A stretch of 64,000 nucleotides of DNA from Eshraghiella sp964405265 (GTDB lineage: Bacteria; Bacillota; Clostridia; Lachnospirales; Lachnospiraceae). The position numbers and the translations under genes were made by a program. Position 1 is the stretch's first letter. Every line of letters begins with the position of its first letter. The stretch lies in the NCBI GenBank assembly GCA_964405265.1, contig CAYONC010000005.1, positions 62,001 to 126,000 on the forward strand. Reading direction: 5' to 3'. Under the pieces are notes generated by a model. It made no database searches. It was not told the DNA's origin and saw only the letters and a program-made list of their open reading frames with translations. This document shows positions 16,097 through 24,602 of the stretch, one piece after another.

Positions 16097-16804
16097 ATGA
16101 AAAAAAGATTAATTATAGTTATACCAACTGTGCTTGCCATTTGTGCTGCAGTTGCTGCAGGAATAATATTCAGGAATAATCACAGACGTATTGTTTCCGG
16201 AAATGAAGATAATTTACTTGGAGACACCTGTGTGGCCCAGTTGAGTGATGATGTTTTTTTTACGGAACTTGATTTATTCAAATCGTACAGAAATAATTCT
16301 GAATATATATTGAAAATAAGATGCAACAAAAATACACAGCTTAGATATCAGGCATGTCTTGAGTCGGGAGAAGTGCTTAAGGTATTTAAAAGCAACGGAG
16401 ACATTGCAGAAGGCGATGAAATTGCTTTTAACAGAGTATCATACCAGCTGTTTACTCCGGAAGGAGGAAGCGTGGAAAGAGACTCTGCCAATCTCGGCTT
16501 TGTGAATTTTATGAAACAGGACAGGGAATATCTTGTTTTTTTGAAGGAGAAGATTGAATCTGAATTGTATGACTTCCCGATATATGTGCTTGACGGATTT
16601 GTGATTGCTCCGGTATTCTGCTATGAAGATTTTGGCAATGTAATCATTGAAGAGGATTCCCAGGTAGAATACTCACTCGTAAAGGATAATGAAGTTCTTG
16701 TCCAAAATGAAGAATTGGAAAAAATGTTCTATGATTTTAAACACAGAATACTCAGTGAAACGGATATCGAGTATTCGTTGAAAGGTGAAAACGGAGGTGA
16801 GTAA
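16097..16804 (+). CDS. Membrane-anchored extracellular protein, function unknown
   Basis: A 235-residue protein with an N-terminal membrane anchor or uncleaved signal (MKKRLIIVIPTVLAICAAV, about residues 4-24) and a soluble outside domain. No recognised family. It ends one base into the next gene (TAATG), so it is coupled to the permease that follows. By position it corresponds to the lipoprotein or membrane-fusion genes of the second island near 61455-63416, suggesting an accessory subunit of the ABC transporter. The start at 16097 has a weak GGGAGAAAATTGTA ribosome site. Confidence 0.65.
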   Translation: MKKRLIIVIPTVLAICAAVAAGIIFRNNHRRIVSGNEDNLLGDTCVAQLSDDVFFTELDLFKSYRNNSEYILKIRCNKNTQLRYQACLESGEVLKVFKSNGDIAEGDEIAFNRVSYQLFTPEGGSVERDSANLGFVNFMKQDREYLVFLKEKIESELYDFPIYVLDGFVIAPVFCYEDFGNVIIEEDSQVEYSLVKDNEVLVQNEELEKMFYDFKHRILSETDIEYSLKGENGGE

Positions 16805-17640
16805 TGTTTAATAATGTTAAAATGCAGGTTAAGAGTATTGTCAACAGGAAAATTGCCGTGATAATGGTATTCGTACTGACAGGAATGGTTCTTGCAAATT
16901 ATTTCAGTAATTTGAAAACATATGACGGACTGCCGGTGGATACGCTTATTGACCCAATGAGAATTCTGATGCTGTCATCAGAGGGAAATGATACGTTGAA
17001 CATTAAGTTTGTCTTTATGCAGCTTTTTCCTATTATTGCCATATTACCGGCGGCATTGTCCTATGCGGATGACAGATCCGGGTGCACAGATGTATTTCTT
17101 GTAACGAGAATGGGAAAAGCCGGTTACTTCATGAGTAAAATGATTGCTGTGTTTTTAGTAACTTTTCTTGTGTTTTTAATCCCGTTTCTGATAGAAATAA
17201 TATTGTATAAAATAGCATTTCCGTCAGGTGCAGAAGGCCATATGTATTCCGGTGGAATTTATTCACAACAGTACATAGATAATATGGAAAATGTAATGTT
17301 TTTGGGAACATTTAAGATTTCATCCGTTATATATGCGATATTTTCCGTATGCCTGTATTCATTCGTATCGGGAGTACTTGCATTATTTGTGCTTGCAGTA
17401 TCCATGTATGTGAACAGGTTCAAAGTGCTTCTGCTGTTTCCTTCATACATTCTTATGTATGGAATAGGTGCATTGTACAGCATAATTCCGGGAGCCGATG
17501 TGCACACAAGTCATTTTGAGTATTTTTCCCTGTTTGATTCCTCAAGCAAGAATCAGACATGGTTTCTGCTTATTGTTCTGATTATTTTTGTGATGTCCGT
17601 TATGGTAATAATCAGGCAGATACGGAGGGACAGGTATTGA
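16804..17640 (+). CDS. ABC-2-type membrane permease subunit
   Basis: A 278-residue protein with about six hydrophobic helices. It has an N-terminal helix (IAVIMVFVLTGMVLANYF), a long outside loop, then the motif LSYADDRSGCTDVFLVTRMGKAGYFMSKM. That motif is the coupling-helix region typical of ABC-2 permeases of the BcrB/SkfF/YtrC kind. It overlaps the preceding gene by one base and the next by four, and an ATPase gene closes the set. The transported substrate is unknown. Confidence 0.75.
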   Translation: MFNNVKMQVKSIVNRKIAVIMVFVLTGMVLANYFSNLKTYDGLPVDTLIDPMRILMLSSEGNDTLNIKFVFMQLFPIIAILPAALSYADDRSGCTDVFLVTRMGKAGYFMSKMIAVFLVTFLVFLIPFLIEIILYKIAFPSGAEGHMYSGGIYSQQYIDNMENVMFLGTFKISSVIYAIFSVCLYSFVSGVLALFVLAVSMYVNRFKVLLLFPSYILMYGIGALYSIIPGADVHTSHFEYFSLFDSSSKNQTWFLLIVLIIFVMSVMVIIRQIRRDRY

Positions 17641-18467
17641 AAAGACATATTGTAAAAGCTGTTATTCTCGCAATCTGTGTCGGTGTGTTTTTCGGGATTA
17701 ATTTTCTGGGAAATCACGGTGATATTAATTTTTCACGGATAGTCACGGAATACTCTTTTAAATATTACCGGTTTTCTTATACTGACATTATATATATGAC
17801 TACGAGAATGCTGCCGTATTTTCTTTTTATATTTATGTTTGGAACGTATATATACAGACATTTCATGGTGGCAGGTGTCTATGTATTTTCAAGATGTGAA
17901 AAAAGACTGAAATGGATTGTGGCTGAGGTGTCGAAGCTGTTTCTTTTTTGTATTATTTTTATATCTGTAATACCGCTCTCGGGCACGGCTGTTGCATGCA
18001 TAACCAATAAGCCTGTGATTGAAGCGGCGGATGTTGAAATATATCTGTATTATGTTGCAATATATTCACTGTGGATTTTTATGTGTACCCTTACTGCGAA
18101 TGTGCTTGCAATAAAACTTGGAGGAATGAGCGGATTTTCCATTGTGATAGGAGCTTTGTGCGTATTTATGGCTTTACTGGCATTATGGGATTCAGACAAT
18201 GTCCTGTCGCTTGAAAATGAGTATAGGGAGATTGCTGACAGAAATGCTTTTCTGCTTAAATGGAATCCTGTATCGCATCTTGTCATGACGTGGCATTCTT
18301 CTATAAAGGAAACCGTAAATATGCGTATTGACCTGCTTGGCATAGATTTCAGCCTTATATGCTCAACGATTGTAATGGCGGGTCTGTCAGTGACGGCTGC
18401 AGCCGCATCAACAATATATCTGAACAGGGCTGATTTAATAATAATAGTAGGGCGGGAGGAAAATTGA
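17637..18467 (+). CDS. Second ABC membrane permease subunit (TTG start)
   Basis: A 276-residue polytopic membrane protein with about six hydrophobic segments (VKAVILAICVGVFFGINF, FLFIFMFGTYIY, KLFLFCIIFISVI, IAIYSLWIFMCTLTANVL and later ones). It resembles the preceding permease in size and layout more than in sequence. The start is TTG at 17637, overlapping the upstream TGA, with GGAGGG 7 bases before it; the frame is open further up but only inside the previous gene. The two permeases probably pair as a heterodimer. Confidence 0.7.
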   Translation: MKRHIVKAVILAICVGVFFGINFLGNHGDINFSRIVTEYSFKYYRFSYTDIIYMTTRMLPYFLFIFMFGTYIYRHFMVAGVYVFSRCEKRLKWIVAEVSKLFLFCIIFISVIPLSGTAVACITNKPVIEAADVEIYLYYVAIYSLWIFMCTLTANVLAIKLGGMSGFSIVIGALCVFMALLALWDSDNVLSLENEYREIADRNAFLLKWNPVSHLVMTWHSSIKETVNMRIDLLGIDFSLICSTIVMAGLSVTAAAASTIYLNRADLIIIVGREEN

Positions 18468-18471
18468 CCGT

Positions 18472-19116
18472 ATGAAACTGAATGTAGAAAATATATCAAA
18501 AACCATTAAAGGAAAAATAATTCTTGAAAATATCAGCCTTAGTATGGAAAGCGGTAACGTGTACGGCTTTGTCGGAAGGAACGGATGCGGAAAAACAATG
18601 CTTTTCAGAGCAGTAAGCGGGCTTATCAATGTTGATGAAGGAAAAGTCGTTCTTGACGGCATGGAGCTTCACAAAGACACGAATATCCTGCCTGATATGG
18701 GTATTATTCTTGAAAACGCAGGCCTGTATTCTGAATATACGGGAAGAAAGAATCTTGAAATACTTTCTGAAATCAGAAAGAAGGCATTGGCAGAAGATAT
18801 TGACGATGCAATAAGACGGGTGGGACTTGATCCTGATGACAGGAGAACCGTGAGGAAATATTCGCTGGGAATGAAACAGAGGATTGTAATTGCACAGGCA
18901 ATAATGGAGCATCCTTCAATACTGATTCTGGATGAACCGACCAATGCCCTTGATGAGGATGGCGTTGAGAAGATAAGGAACATTATCAGGGAAGAAAAGG
19001 AACGGGGCTGTCTTATAATGATTGCCAGTCATAACAAGGAAGATATTGAACAGCTTGCAGATGAAGTATATTACATGGAAAACGGAAGAATTAAGGAAAA
19101 TAAAAAATTTTCTTGA
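18472..19116 (+). CDS. ABC transporter ATP-binding protein (BcrA-like)
   Basis: A 214-residue single ABC ATPase. Walker A is GRNGCGKT (35-42), and Walker B is ILILDEPTNALD with the family's conserved D-loop. The signature region reads YSLGMKQR in place of LSGGQ, common in ABC-2 drug/bacteriocin-type ATPases such as BcrA or lantibiotic immunity LanF. The switch histidine is in IASHNKED. It follows the second permease by 4 bases and completes the transporter. A terminator follows. Confidence 0.88.
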   Translation: MKLNVENISKTIKGKIILENISLSMESGNVYGFVGRNGCGKTMLFRAVSGLINVDEGKVVLDGMELHKDTNILPDMGIILENAGLYSEYTGRKNLEILSEIRKKALAEDIDDAIRRVGLDPDDRRTVRKYSLGMKQRIVIAQAIMEHPSILILDEPTNALDEDGVEKIRNIIREEKERGCLIMIASHNKEDIEQLADEVYYMENGRIKENKKFS

Positions 19117-19167
19117 CATTTCATGGAATATATGGTATTTTGTCTGTAACTTAATAATGTATGCATA

Positions 19168-19196
19168 AAGTGAGCTTGTCAGGAGCTCACTTTTTT
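19168..19196 (+). terminator. Intrinsic terminator closing the accessory island
   Basis: AAGTGAGCT (19168-19176) pairs with AGCTCACTT (19184-19192), followed by TTTTTT. A TATAAT at 19208-19213 just beyond may be the -10 of the rimP operon, but no good -35 is visible. Confidence 0.9.
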
Positions 19197-19230
19197 GCTG
19201 GTAATAGTATAATGAAAGGTATATGATTAC

Positions 19231-19698
19231 ATGGGAAAGAGAGAAGATTATGAATTCAGGGCAACAGAGCTTATCATGCCGATAATTGAAGCCGGCGGAT
19301 ATGAGCTGGTGGATCTTGAGTATGTTAAGGAAGGCTCATCCAGGTATCTCAGGGCATATATTGACAAGCCGGGAGGCGTAACCGTAGAGGATTGTGCCAA
19401 CGTGAGCAGACCGCTCAGCGACAGACTTGACGAGGCGGATTTTATAGATGAGGCGTACATTCTTGAAGTGAGTTCTCCGGGACTTGGAAGACCATTTAAG
19501 AAGGATAAGGATTATGAGAGAAATATTGGCGAGGAAGTGGAACTGAAGCTGTACGGGCAGGTTAACCACCTCAAGGATTATACGGGACTTTTGAGAGGCT
19601 TTGATGACAATACCGTTACGATAGAGCTTGAAACGGGAGAAACGACGGTGTTTGACAGACGCAACATTGCATTAATCAGACAGACAATATATTTTTAA
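19231..19698 (+). CDS. rimP: Ribosome maturation factor RimP
   Basis: A 155-residue RimP, needed for 30S subunit maturation. The N-terminal domain has ELVDLEYVKEG and LRAYIDKPGGVTVEDC, and the central motif YILEVSSPGLGRPFK is the family hallmark. A C-terminal Sm-like domain follows. It begins the standard rimP-nusA-rnpM-ylxQ-infB-rbfA operon and is 20 bases from nusA. Confidence 0.95.
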   Translation: MGKREDYEFRATELIMPIIEAGGYELVDLEYVKEGSSRYLRAYIDKPGGVTVEDCANVSRPLSDRLDEADFIDEAYILEVSSPGLGRPFKKDKDYERNIGEEVELKLYGQVNHLKDYTGLLRGFDDNTVTIELETGETTVFDRRNIALIRQTIYF

Positions 19699-19717
19699 CG
19701 GAGGAATTAAAGAAAAG

Positions 19718-20824
19718 ATGAACAGCGAATTAATGGAAGCACTTAATGTATTGGAGAAAGAAAAGAAAATCAGCAAGGAAGTTTTGATTGAAGCGATTGA
19801 AAATTCACTTCTTACGGCATGCAAGAGTAATTACGGAAGGTCAGACAATTTTACGATTACCATTGACAGAGAGACCGGAGATTATACAATGCTTGCGGCT
19901 AAGGAGGTTGTTGAAACCGTTGAGGATGACATAAAGCAGATAAGCCTTGAAGCAGCAAGAAGAATAAGTCCGAGCTATGATATAGGAGATATTGTGAATG
20001 TAGACATCAAAACGGCAGAGTTCGGAAGAATAGCCGTACAGACAGCCAAGAACGTAATAATCCAGAAAATCAAAGAAGAAGAGAGAAGAGTTCTTTTTGA
20101 AGATTATTACAGTAAGGAAAATGACATTGTTACGGGTGTCGTACAGCGTTATGCCGGCAGAAATCTCATTATTAATCTCGGAAGGGCTGATGCAATACTT
20201 AATGAGAATGAGATGGTTAAGGGCGAGAAGTATATGCCTAATGACAGAATTAAGGTGTATGTGGTTGAAGTCAGGGATGATAAAAAAGGACCGAGAATCC
20301 TTGTTTCAAGAACCCATCCTGACCTTGTTAAGAGGCTTTTTGAGGCAGAGGTTGCCGAAATCAGGGACGGCACAGTTGAAATAAAGAGTATTTCGAGAGA
20401 AGCAGGTTCAAGAACCAAGATAGCTGTATGGTCAAATAATCCGGATGTTGATCCGGTCGGAGCCTGTGTCGGAGTTAACGGAACAAGGGTCAATGCCATT
20501 GTCAGCGAGCTGAGAGGTGAGAAGATTGATATAATCAACTGGAGTGAGAATCCGGCAAATCTTATTGAAAATGCATTGAGTCCTGCTAAGGTTGTGCTTG
20601 TTGCAGCTGATGAAGAAGAAAATACCGCACAGGTAATAGTTCCTGATTACCAGCTTTCACTGGCAATAGGAAGAGAAGGTCAGAATGCAAGACTTGCGGC
20701 AAGGCTGACAGGATATAAGATTGACATAAAAAGTGAAACCCAGGCGAAGGAATGCGGACTTTTTGATGAGTTTGAATCTTATGCCGATGGAGATTATGAA
20801 TATTCTGATGAAGAACAGGAATAA
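19718..20824 (+). CDS. nusA: Transcription elongation/termination factor NusA
   Basis: A 368-residue NusA. In order: an N-terminal RNA polymerase-binding domain (to about residue 130), an S1 domain (VTGVVQRYAGRNLIINLG), and two KH domains (VGACVGVNGTRVNAIVSELRGEKIDII and LAIGREGQNARLAARLTGYKIDI). It lacks the C-terminal acidic repeats of the E. coli protein, which is normal for Firmicutes. An acidic tail of about 20 residues ends the protein. GGAGG precedes the ATG. Confidence 0.97.
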   Translation: MNSELMEALNVLEKEKKISKEVLIEAIENSLLTACKSNYGRSDNFTITIDRETGDYTMLAAKEVVETVEDDIKQISLEAARRISPSYDIGDIVNVDIKTAEFGRIAVQTAKNVIIQKIKEEERRVLFEDYYSKENDIVTGVVQRYAGRNLIINLGRADAILNENEMVKGEKYMPNDRIKVYVVEVRDDKKGPRILVSRTHPDLVKRLFEAEVAEIRDGTVEIKSISREAGSRTKIAVWSNNPDVDPVGACVGVNGTRVNAIVSELRGEKIDIINWSENPANLIENALSPAKVVLVAADEEENTAQVIVPDYQLSLAIGREGQNARLAARLTGYKIDIKSETQAKECGLFDEFESYADGDYEYSDEEQE

Positions 20825-20835
20825 AATAGACAATT

Positions 20836-21114
20836 ATGACAGGTGTTAAGAAAATACCGTTACGGCAGTGTACCGGATGCGGAGAAAATAAAAATAAAAA
20901 GAATATGATTCGTATCGTTAAGACCGCTGACGGTGACATAGTAGCGGATGAAACCGGAAGGATGAACGGCAGAGGCGCGTATATATGCAGAAACCGCGAA
21001 TGCTTAAGCAGGGCGGTTAAGACGCGCGGGCTTGAAAGGTCGCTTAAATGTGCCGTGCCCGATGCCGTATATGAAAGGCTTATGAAGGAGATGACGGAAA
21101 TTGAAACAGGATAG
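20836..21114 (+). CDS. rnpM: RNase P modulator RnpM (YlxR, DUF448)
   Basis: A 92-residue YlxR-family protein with the signature RQCTGCGENKNKKNMIRIV and the later GRGAYIC. In Bacillus the protein has been reported to bind RNase P RNA and modulate its activity. It sits, as is typical, between nusA and the L7Ae-like gene. The 3' end overlaps ylxQ by 14 bases. Confidence 0.93.
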   Translation: MTGVKKIPLRQCTGCGENKNKKNMIRIVKTADGDIVADETGRMNGRGAYICRNRECLSRAVKTRGLERSLKCAVPDAVYERLMKEMTEIETG

Positions 21115-21412
21115 CATTTTGTCCATGCTCGGGCTTGCGAAGAAAGCAGGAAAAGCAGTCAGCGGAGAATTCTCCACGGAAAAAGCCGTAAAAGAGAAAA
21201 AAGCCATGCTGGTAATTGTAACAGAAGATGCATCACATAATACCGTAAAGCTTTTTACCAATAAATGTGCATATTATAACGTTCCGGTTATTTTTTACTC
21301 GGATAAGGAAAGCCTGGGGCACGCACTCGGGCAGACGATGCGGACATCGGCAGCAGTTACTGATGAAAATTTTGCATCGGCAATAATGGAAAAATATAAC
21401 AAAGTCAGATAA
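21101..21412 (+). CDS. ylxQ: L7Ae-family putative RNA-binding protein YlxQ
   Basis: A 103-residue L7Ae/L30e/S12e/Gadd45-type protein starting SILSMLGLAKKAGKAVSGEF, with the family core VTEDASHNTVKLF. Related proteins bind kink-turn RNAs; the specific target in this operon position is not established. The start is TTG at 21101 inside rnpM, with GAAGGAG 10 or so bases before. Its place between rnpM and infB is conserved. Confidence 0.9.
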   Translation: MKQDSILSMLGLAKKAGKAVSGEFSTEKAVKEKKAMLVIVTEDASHNTVKLFTNKCAYYNVPVIFYSDKESLGHALGQTMRTSAAVTDENFASAIMEKYNKVR

Positions 21413-21456
21413 TAAAGCCCGTAATGAATGGGAATTTGGAGGTTTGGATCAGCTTA

Positions 21457-24225
21457 ATGAGAGTTCATGAATTAGCAAAAGAATTAAATGTAAATACCAA
21501 GGAACTGTTTAAATTTCTTTCGGAGAAAAACGATAAGATTAAAACATCAAGTAATTCTGTTTCTGCAGAGGAAGCAGAAATGGCAAAAAAGCACTTTATG
21601 AAAAAAGAAGAGCCTGAGACCGACGTTAAGGCTGAAAAGCAGGAAAAGCAGGAAAAGCAGGAAAAACCTGAGAAAACGGAGACTCCGGTAAAAAAGAAGA
21701 TTGTCGCCGTTTATAATCCTCAGAACAGCGGAAGAAAGGATATCCGTGACCAGCACAGAAGGAATGAAAGGGATAATGAGAGAAATAATGACAGGAATAA
21801 AAACCGTCAGCCGGTCAAACCGATAGACCGTCCTCAGGGAATCAGACCGCTTGAGAGACCTCAGGGTGCTATTCGTCCGAGTGACAGGGTGCATGTGACG
21901 GATACTCCGGACAGACCGCAGGGAGACCGTCCGCAGAGACCGCAGGGAGACCGCTCATACGGAGACCGTCCGCAGAGACCGCAGGGAGACCGCCCATACG
22001 GAGACCGTCCGCAGAGACCGCAGGGAGACCGTCCGCAGAGACCACAGGGAGACCGCCCATACGGAGACCGTCCGCAGAGGCCACAGGGAGAACGCCCGCA
22101 GAGACCGCAGGGAGACCGTCCGCAGAGGCCACAGGGAGAACGCTCATACGGAGACCGCCCGCAGAGACCGCAGGGAGACAGAAACAACCGTTTCCAGGCA
22201 GGAAGAAACGGTAAACCGGAGTTTAATAAGGATGATGCCGCAGGAAGACGTCCGGAAAAAAATCACTTTAAGAGGGATGATAAGAACGGAAGCGGTAATT
22301 TTGACGGCGGCGAAGCATTAAAAGACCGTGAGGCAAAGGAACAGAGAAACAGAGACCGCGAAAACCGTAAGAAAGATAATGCTTTCCGTGATAAAACGGA
22401 GAAGATGGAAAATACCAAGGCTCTTGAGAAGAATCTTATGAAGAATAAAAAGAAGGAAGAGGAAGAGGAGACAATCAGAACCTTAATTCTTCCGGATACC
22501 CTTACTATCAAGGAACTTGCCGATAAGATGAAGGTTCAGCCTTCCGCACTCGTAAAGAAGCTGTTTCTTAAAGGGCAGATTGTTACGATAAATCAGGACA
22601 TTGATTTTGACATGGCAGAGGAGATAGCGCTTGAATATAACTGCATCTGCGAGCATGAGGTTAAGGTTGATGTTATTGAAGAGCTTCTGAGGGAAGAAGA
22701 AGAACCGGAGGATACACTGATACCGAGACCGCCTGTTGTATGCGTAATGGGGCATGTAGACCATGGTAAGACGTCCCTGCTTGATGCAATAAGGTCGTCG
22801 CATGTAACACAGAAAGAAGCAGGCGGAATTACCCAGCATATCGGAGCATATACCGTGGATGTCAACGGACAGAGGGTTACATTTCTGGATACACCGGGGC
22901 ATGAAGCGTTTACGGCAATGAGACTCCGCGGAGCAAAATCAACGGATATAGCAATTTTGGTTGTTGCAGCGGATGACGGTGTAATGCCGCAGACGATAGA
23001 GGCAATTAACCATGCAAAAGCTGCAGGAATAGAAATTGTTGTTGCCATTAATAAAATAGATAAACCAAGTGCAAATGTGGAAAGGGTTAAACAGGAGCTT
23101 ATTGAGCATGAGCTTGTTGCTGAAGACTGGGGCGGTTCTACCATATTCTGTCCGGTATCGGCGCATACCGGAGAAGGAATTGACAATCTTCTTGAAATGC
23201 TGCTGCTTACGGCAGAAATGCGTGAATTAAAGGCTAATCCGAACAGGTCGGCAAGAGGTCTTGTAATTGAAGCCAAGCTTGACAAGGGAAGAGGACCCGT
23301 TGCAACAATTCTTGTACAGAAGGGTACGCTTCATGTCGGAGATTTCATTGCCGTAGGTCCTTGTCATGGTAAAATAAGGGCAATGTTTGATGATAAGGGA
23401 AGAAGAATTACTGAAGCAGGACCGTCGATTCCGGCAGAGATAATAGGACTTAATGACGTTCCTAACGCAGGTGACATATTTATTTCACCTAAAACCGATA
23501 AGGAAGCGAGAACATTTGCAGAGACCTTTATTTCAGAAGGAAGGGTTAAACTTCTTGAAGAAACTAAGGCAAAAATGTCTCTTGATGATTTGTTCTCACA
23601 GATACAGGCAGGTAATCTTAAAGAACTTAACATTATTGTAAAAGCGGATGTTCAGGGCTCCGTTGAAGCTGTAAAACAGAGCCTTGTGAAGCTTTCAAAC
23701 GAAGAAGTTATAGTCAAGGTAATACATTCGGGTGTCGGCGCAATTAACGAGTCGGATGTAATTCTGGCATCTGCATCAAATGCCATTATAATCGGATTTA
23801 ACGTTAGACCGGATAACCAGGCAAGGGATGCGGCAGAAAGAGAAAATGTTGACTTAAGACTTTACAGGGTAATATATCAGGCAATAGAAGATGTTGAGGC
23901 TGCAATGAAAGGTATGCTTGACCCTAAATACGAAGAAAAAGTCATTGGTAAGATTGAGGTGCGCCAGACATATAAAGCATCAGGAATCGGAACAATTGCA
24001 GGTTCATATGTGCTTGAGGGAATGGTTACAAGAAATTCGTCTGTCCGTGTGACGAGAGATGACGAACTTATATATGAAGGCGCAATCGGCTCACTTAAGA
24101 GATTTAAGGATGATGCCAAGGAAGTTAAGGCAGGATATGAATGCGGTATCGTGCTGGATAAATTTAATGATTTGCGTGAAGGCGACATGATGGAAGCATA
24201 CATCATGGTTGAAATTCCGAGATAG
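21457..24225 (+). CDS. infB: Translation initiation factor IF-2 with RPQGDR repeat tract
   Basis: A 922-residue IF-2, which brings initiator tRNA to the 30S subunit. The N-terminus MRVHELAKELN is the first IF2_N domain, and a second (LTIKELADKMKVQPSALVKKLF) precedes the G domain. G1 is GHVDHGKT (432-439), and DTPGHEAF and NKIDKP are present. C-terminal domains are intact. Between the IF2_N domains lies a highly repetitive RPQGDRPYGDRPQ-type tract (about residues 150-245). ATG 21457 fits the family; its nearest GGAGG is 14 bases away, so translation start strength is uncertain. Confidence 0.96.
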   Translation: MRVHELAKELNVNTKELFKFLSEKNDKIKTSSNSVSAEEAEMAKKHFMKKEEPETDVKAEKQEKQEKQEKPEKTETPVKKKIVAVYNPQNSGRKDIRDQHRRNERDNERNNDRNKNRQPVKPIDRPQGIRPLERPQGAIRPSDRVHVTDTPDRPQGDRPQRPQGDRSYGDRPQRPQGDRPYGDRPQRPQGDRPQRPQGDRPYGDRPQRPQGERPQRPQGDRPQRPQGERSYGDRPQRPQGDRNNRFQAGRNGKPEFNKDDAAGRRPEKNHFKRDDKNGSGNFDGGEALKDREAKEQRNRDRENRKKDNAFRDKTEKMENTKALEKNLMKNKKKEEEEETIRTLILPDTLTIKELADKMKVQPSALVKKLFLKGQIVTINQDIDFDMAEEIALEYNCICEHEVKVDVIEELLREEEEPEDTLIPRPPVVCVMGHVDHGKTSLLDAIRSSHVTQKEAGGITQHIGAYTVDVNGQRVTFLDTPGHEAFTAMRLRGAKSTDIAILVVAADDGVMPQTIEAINHAKAAGIEIVVAINKIDKPSANVERVKQELIEHELVAEDWGGSTIFCPVSAHTGEGIDNLLEMLLLTAEMRELKANPNRSARGLVIEAKLDKGRGPVATILVQKGTLHVGDFIAVGPCHGKIRAMFDDKGRRITEAGPSIPAEIIGLNDVPNAGDIFISPKTDKEARTFAETFISEGRVKLLEETKAKMSLDDLFSQIQAGNLKELNIIVKADVQGSVEAVKQSLVKLSNEEVIVKVIHSGVGAINESDVILASASNAIIIGFNVRPDNQARDAAERENVDLRLYRVIYQAIEDVEAAMKGMLDPKYEEKVIGKIEVRQTYKASGIGTIAGSYVLEGMVTRNSSVRVTRDDELIYEGAIGSLKRFKDDAKEVKAGYECGIVLDKFNDLREGDMMEAYIMVEIPR
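21904..22180 (+). repeat. In-frame tandem repeat array inside infB
   Basis: Many copies of an 18-base unit coding RPQGDR (GACCGTCCGCAGAGACCGCAGGGA-type), some extended by PYGD or SYGD, with near-identical nucleotides. The low divergence implies recent slippage or recombination. It encodes an Arg/Pro/Gln/Gly-rich disordered linker. The repeat is coding; it is not a CRISPR array, as there are no unique spacers. Confidence 0.9.
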
Positions 24226-24236
24226 GAGGGATTGTA

Positions 24237-24602
24237 TTGCGAAAAAACAGTATAAAAATTACAAGAATCAATAACGAAGTCATGAAAGAACTCAGCAATA
24301 TAATCCGCACGGAAATCAAAGATCCGAGAATTAATCCCATGACCTCTGTTGTTGCGGTTGACGTTGCTCCTGATCTGAAAACCTGTAAGGCATATATAAG
24401 TGTACTGGGTGATGAAGAGGCGCAGCAGGATACGATTAAAGGACTCAGAAGCGGCGAGGGATATATCCGTATGCTGCTTGCCAGAAATCTTAATCTTAGG
24501 AATACGCCGGAGATTATATTTGTATCTGACAGGTCAATAGAATACGGAGTAAACATGTCTAAACTGATTGATGAGGTTAATGGTAATGATAAAATCAATT
24601 AA
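24237..24602 (+). CDS. rbfA: Ribosome-binding factor A
   Basis: A 121-residue RbfA, a cold-shock 30S maturation factor with a KH-like fold. Recognisable parts are MKELSNIIRTEIKDPR, the VDVAPDLKTCKAYISVLGD strand region and IIFVSDRSIEYG near the end. The start codon is TTG at 24237, 7 bases after GGAGGG and 11 bases after infB. It overlaps the next gene by 17 bases. Confidence 0.95.
   Translation: MRKNSIKITRINNEVMKELSNIIRTEIKDPRINPMTSVVAVDVAPDLKTCKAYISVLGDEEAQQDTIKGLRSGEGYIRMLLARNLNLRNTPEIIFVSDRSIEYGVNMSKLIDEVNGNDKIN

Noticed and set aside
21904..22180. Repeat array as a CRISPR
   Set aside because: Repeats are in frame, abut each other and lack unique spacers; they code an IF-2 linker.
21861..22187. 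Open minus-strand frame opposite the infB repeat (CGRSPCGL-type repeats)
   Set aside because: It is the mirror of the repetitive coding tract in another frame; no ribosome site or promoter of its own.
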